NCBI GenBank assembly: GCA_003553825.1
Contig: PWFL01000047.1
Span: 1-13,485 of the forward strand
Length of the DNA stretch: 13,485 nucleotides
Reading direction: 5' to 3'
From: Candidatus Iainarchaeum sp.
GTDB taxonomy: Archaea; B1Sed10-29
Under the pieces are notes generated by a model. The model did no database searches. It was not told where the DNA came from and saw only the letters and a program-made list of their open reading frames with translations. The translations under genes were made by a program, and so were the position numbers. Within the stretch, counting starts at the first letter, position 1, and the number at the start of each line of letters is the position of its first letter. Below, one piece after another: positions 11,675 to 13,485 of this stretch.

Positions 11675-13485
11675 ATGCCAGATCCAAAACTACAAGAAAA
11701 AAGATGGAAACCGGAACAAGAACTAGAGATACAGGACAGATGGGAACAGGAAAACCTGTACGACTTCAACCCGGACACGGACAAAGAAATAATAGCCATA
11801 GACACACCCCCAGCCTATCCATCAGGCACGGAGAAAAGACCGATGCATCCTGGACAAACCATATCATACACCTACATAGACATGTTAGCAAGAACAGCCC
11901 GAATGCAGGGAAAAGAAGTACTTTTCCCGAACTGCTTTGACAGAAACGGAATAAAGATAGAGAGAAGAGCAAAAGAAAAAATAGGCAAACCAAAAGAACA
12001 GATAGACAGGGAAAAATTCAACCAGAAATGCAAGAAACTGCTCGATGAATCACAAGAACTAATAAACGAATTATTCCACAGATGCGGGCTGAGCTTCCTA
12101 GAAGAAGAACCATTCTACTACGAAACAGATCAAAAAGAATACAGAAAACTAACACAGAAAACCTTCAAAGAACTCTGGGACCAAAACCTCGTGTACGAGG
12201 ACTACAGACCAAACAACTGGTGCCCGGGATGCAACACAACAATAGCAGACGCGGAACTAGAGTACAAACAAGACTCAACCACACTACACTACCTAAAATT
12301 CCAGCTACCAAACGGAGAAGAAAAAGAAATAGCAACAACAAGACCGGAACTACTAGCCGCTTGCCAAGCAGTAATAGTGCATCCAAAAGACGAAAGGTAC
12401 CAGCACCTACACAACAAGACAATCAAAGTACCTCTATACGACAAAGAAGTACCGATAAAGGCACACCACGAAGCAGACCAAGAATTCGGATCCGGAATGG
12501 TCATGATATGCAGCTACGGAGACAAAACGGACGTACAGATATTCAGAGAACTCGACGTGGAGCCAATAAAAGCAATAAACAAAGACAGAGAGATGACCGA
12601 GAAAACAGGAAAGTACCAGGGAATGAAGATAGAACAAGCAAGAGAACAAATAGTAAAAGACCTCGAAGAAAAAGACCTTATAATCAAACAAGAACAGATA
12701 AATCATAAAAAACCGGTCTGCGAAGCATGCGGAACAAAGATAGAGCTAGTGATGATGAACGAATGGTACCTGGACCAAAAAAACTTCCTGGAAGACATAA
12801 AGGAAAAAGCGGACGAAATGGAGTTCCTGCCAAAACAACACAAAAGAAGACTAAACGACTGGATAGACTCAGTAACCATAGACTGGGTAATATCAAGAGG
12901 AAACTACTACGCAACAGAGATACCCATGTGGTACTGTAAACAGTGCGAAGAACCAATAGTGCCGGAGATAGACAAGTACTACCAGCCATGGAAAGAGGAA
13001 CCCCCAATACAAGAATGTCCGGAATGCGGTGGAGAAGAATTCGAAGGTGAAGAAAGAGTATTCGACACATGGATGGACTCAAGCATATCAAACCTCTACA
13101 TAACAGGATTCAAAGACAAAACAGACCTATACAAAGAAGTATACCCGGAAAAAATAATAAGAACACAGGGAAGAGACATAATAAGAACATGGCTCTACTA
13201 CACCATGCTCAGAAACATACAAATAACCGGTAAAAAACCATTCGGAAAAGTATGGATACATGGAATGGGGCTAAACGAAAAAGGAGAAGAGATGAGCAAG
13301 AGCAAAGGAAACTTCAAACCAACCAAACCAATGCTAGAAGAACACGGAGCAGATGCAATCAGGTACTGGGCAGCCTCAGAAGCCAACATAGGAGAAGACT
13401 TCCAGATATCGGAACAAAGAATAAAAGGAGCAAAGAAATTTCTAACAAAACTCTGGAACACAGCCAGATTCGTATCAATGTTCCC
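11675..13485 (+). CDS. valS: Valyl-tRNA synthetase (3' end beyond window)
   Basis: The frame is open from the ATG at 11675 to the window edge, giving 603 of perhaps 800-900 codons. It is a class I synthetase. PPAYPSG is followed by HPGQ at residues 58-61 in place of HIGH, then VLFPNCFDRNGIKIE. The editing domain contains IATTRPELLAACQAVIVHP and GSGMVMICSYGDKTD. The core later has IIRTQGRDIIRTW and EMSKSKGN (MSKSK at 540-544). RPNNWCPGC, TRPELLAACQ and GDKTDV point to ValRS rather than IleRS or LeuRS. Four CxxC pairs (183/186, 349/352, 421/424, 448/451) suggest zinc knuckles. AGGT lies 7 bases upstream of the ATG. The anticodon-binding domain is not in the window. Confidence 0.93.
   Translation, partial: MPDPKLQEKRWKPEQELEIQDRWEQENLYDFNPDTDKEIIAIDTPPAYPSGTEKRPMHPGQTISYTYIDMLARTARMQGKEVLFPNCFDRNGIKIERRAKEKIGKPKEQIDREKFNQKCKKLLDESQELINELFHRCGLSFLEEEPFYYETDQKEYRKLTQKTFKELWDQNLVYEDYRPNNWCPGCNTTIADAELEYKQDSTTLHYLKFQLPNGEEKEIATTRPELLAACQAVIVHPKDERYQHLHNKTIKVPLYDKEVPIKAHHEADQEFGSGMVMICSYGDKTDVQIFRELDVEPIKAINKDREMTEKTGKYQGMKIEQAREQIVKDLEEKDLIIKQEQINHKKPVCEACGTKIELVMMNEWYLDQKNFLEDIKEKADEMEFLPKQHKRRLNDWIDSVTIDWVISRGNYYATEIPMWYCKQCEEPIVPEIDKYYQPWKEEPPIQECPECGGEEFEGEERVFDTWMDSSISNLYITGFKDKTDLYKEVYPEKIIRTQGRDIIRTWLYYTMLRNIQITGKKPFGKVWIHGMGLNEKGEEMSKSKGNFKPTKPMLEEHGADAIRYWAASEANIGEDFQISEQRIKGAKKFLTKLWNTARFVSMF

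Noticed and set aside
12082..12708. 208-residue plus-strand ORF rich in Arg, Thr and Asn
   Set aside because: It is an alternative frame inside valS. The valS frame carries all synthetase motifs and stays open to the window edge.

Overview
The window reads as archaeal chromosome, most likely from a small-genome DPANN-type lineage; Nanohaloarchaeota or a relative is my best guess, but this is inference. Archaeal markers seen directly are ribosomal proteins L15e and L10e, aIF5A with its hypusine-site lysine, an archaeal Sm-like protein, archaeal-type ProRS and ValRS, a PIN-like NYN protein, TATA/BRE-type promoters, and a tRNA with a bulge-helix-bulge intron. Base composition is moderate to low G+C (about 40% by eye). 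Codons favour AGA for Arg and ATA for Ile, and many proteins carry Glu-rich linkers or tails.

Layout. 1-475 (+): the end of a probable antitoxin gene and a MazF/PemK-like toxin. 491-2522 (-): an RNA-binding exosome-type protein downstream of L15e, then a PspC-domain membrane protein. 2712-3236 (+): L10e (uL16). 3352-4326 (-): two tandem membrane-anchored DUF4878/NTF2-like paralogues. 4384-4492 (-): tRNA-Ala(GGC) with a 37-nt intron. 4586-6739 (-): a probable operon read as PATAN/DUF2226-like protein, Roadblock-like protein, MinD ATPase, Sm-like protein. 6856-7308 (-): NYN-domain protein. 7491-10673 (+): a UPF0104/AglD-type membrane protein, aIF5A and prolyl-tRNA synthetase. 10696-11451 (-): an unrecognised multi-pass membrane protein. 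11675-end (+): valyl-tRNA synthetase, cut off by the window edge.

Most of the window is translation and RNA-metabolism housekeeping. The least ordinary part is 4.6-6.7 kb. There a MinD-type ATPase sits directly behind two small proteins whose visible features resemble partners of Ras-like GTPase and polarity systems (a PATAN/DUF2226-like domain and a Roadblock-like fold), all behind one good promoter. This is the best candidate for an undescribed positioning or regulatory module.

A second theme is translation initiation. Seven genes share a Shine-Dalgarno element (G)GTGA followed by exactly five nucleotides before the start codon. That register fixes several starts and places the Sm-like protein's start on an ATA codon. 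The two aminoacyl-tRNA synthetase genes also have hairpins or inverted repeats in or near their leaders. No intergenic stretch exceeds about 220 bases, and I see no CRISPR array, insertion sequence or rRNA.
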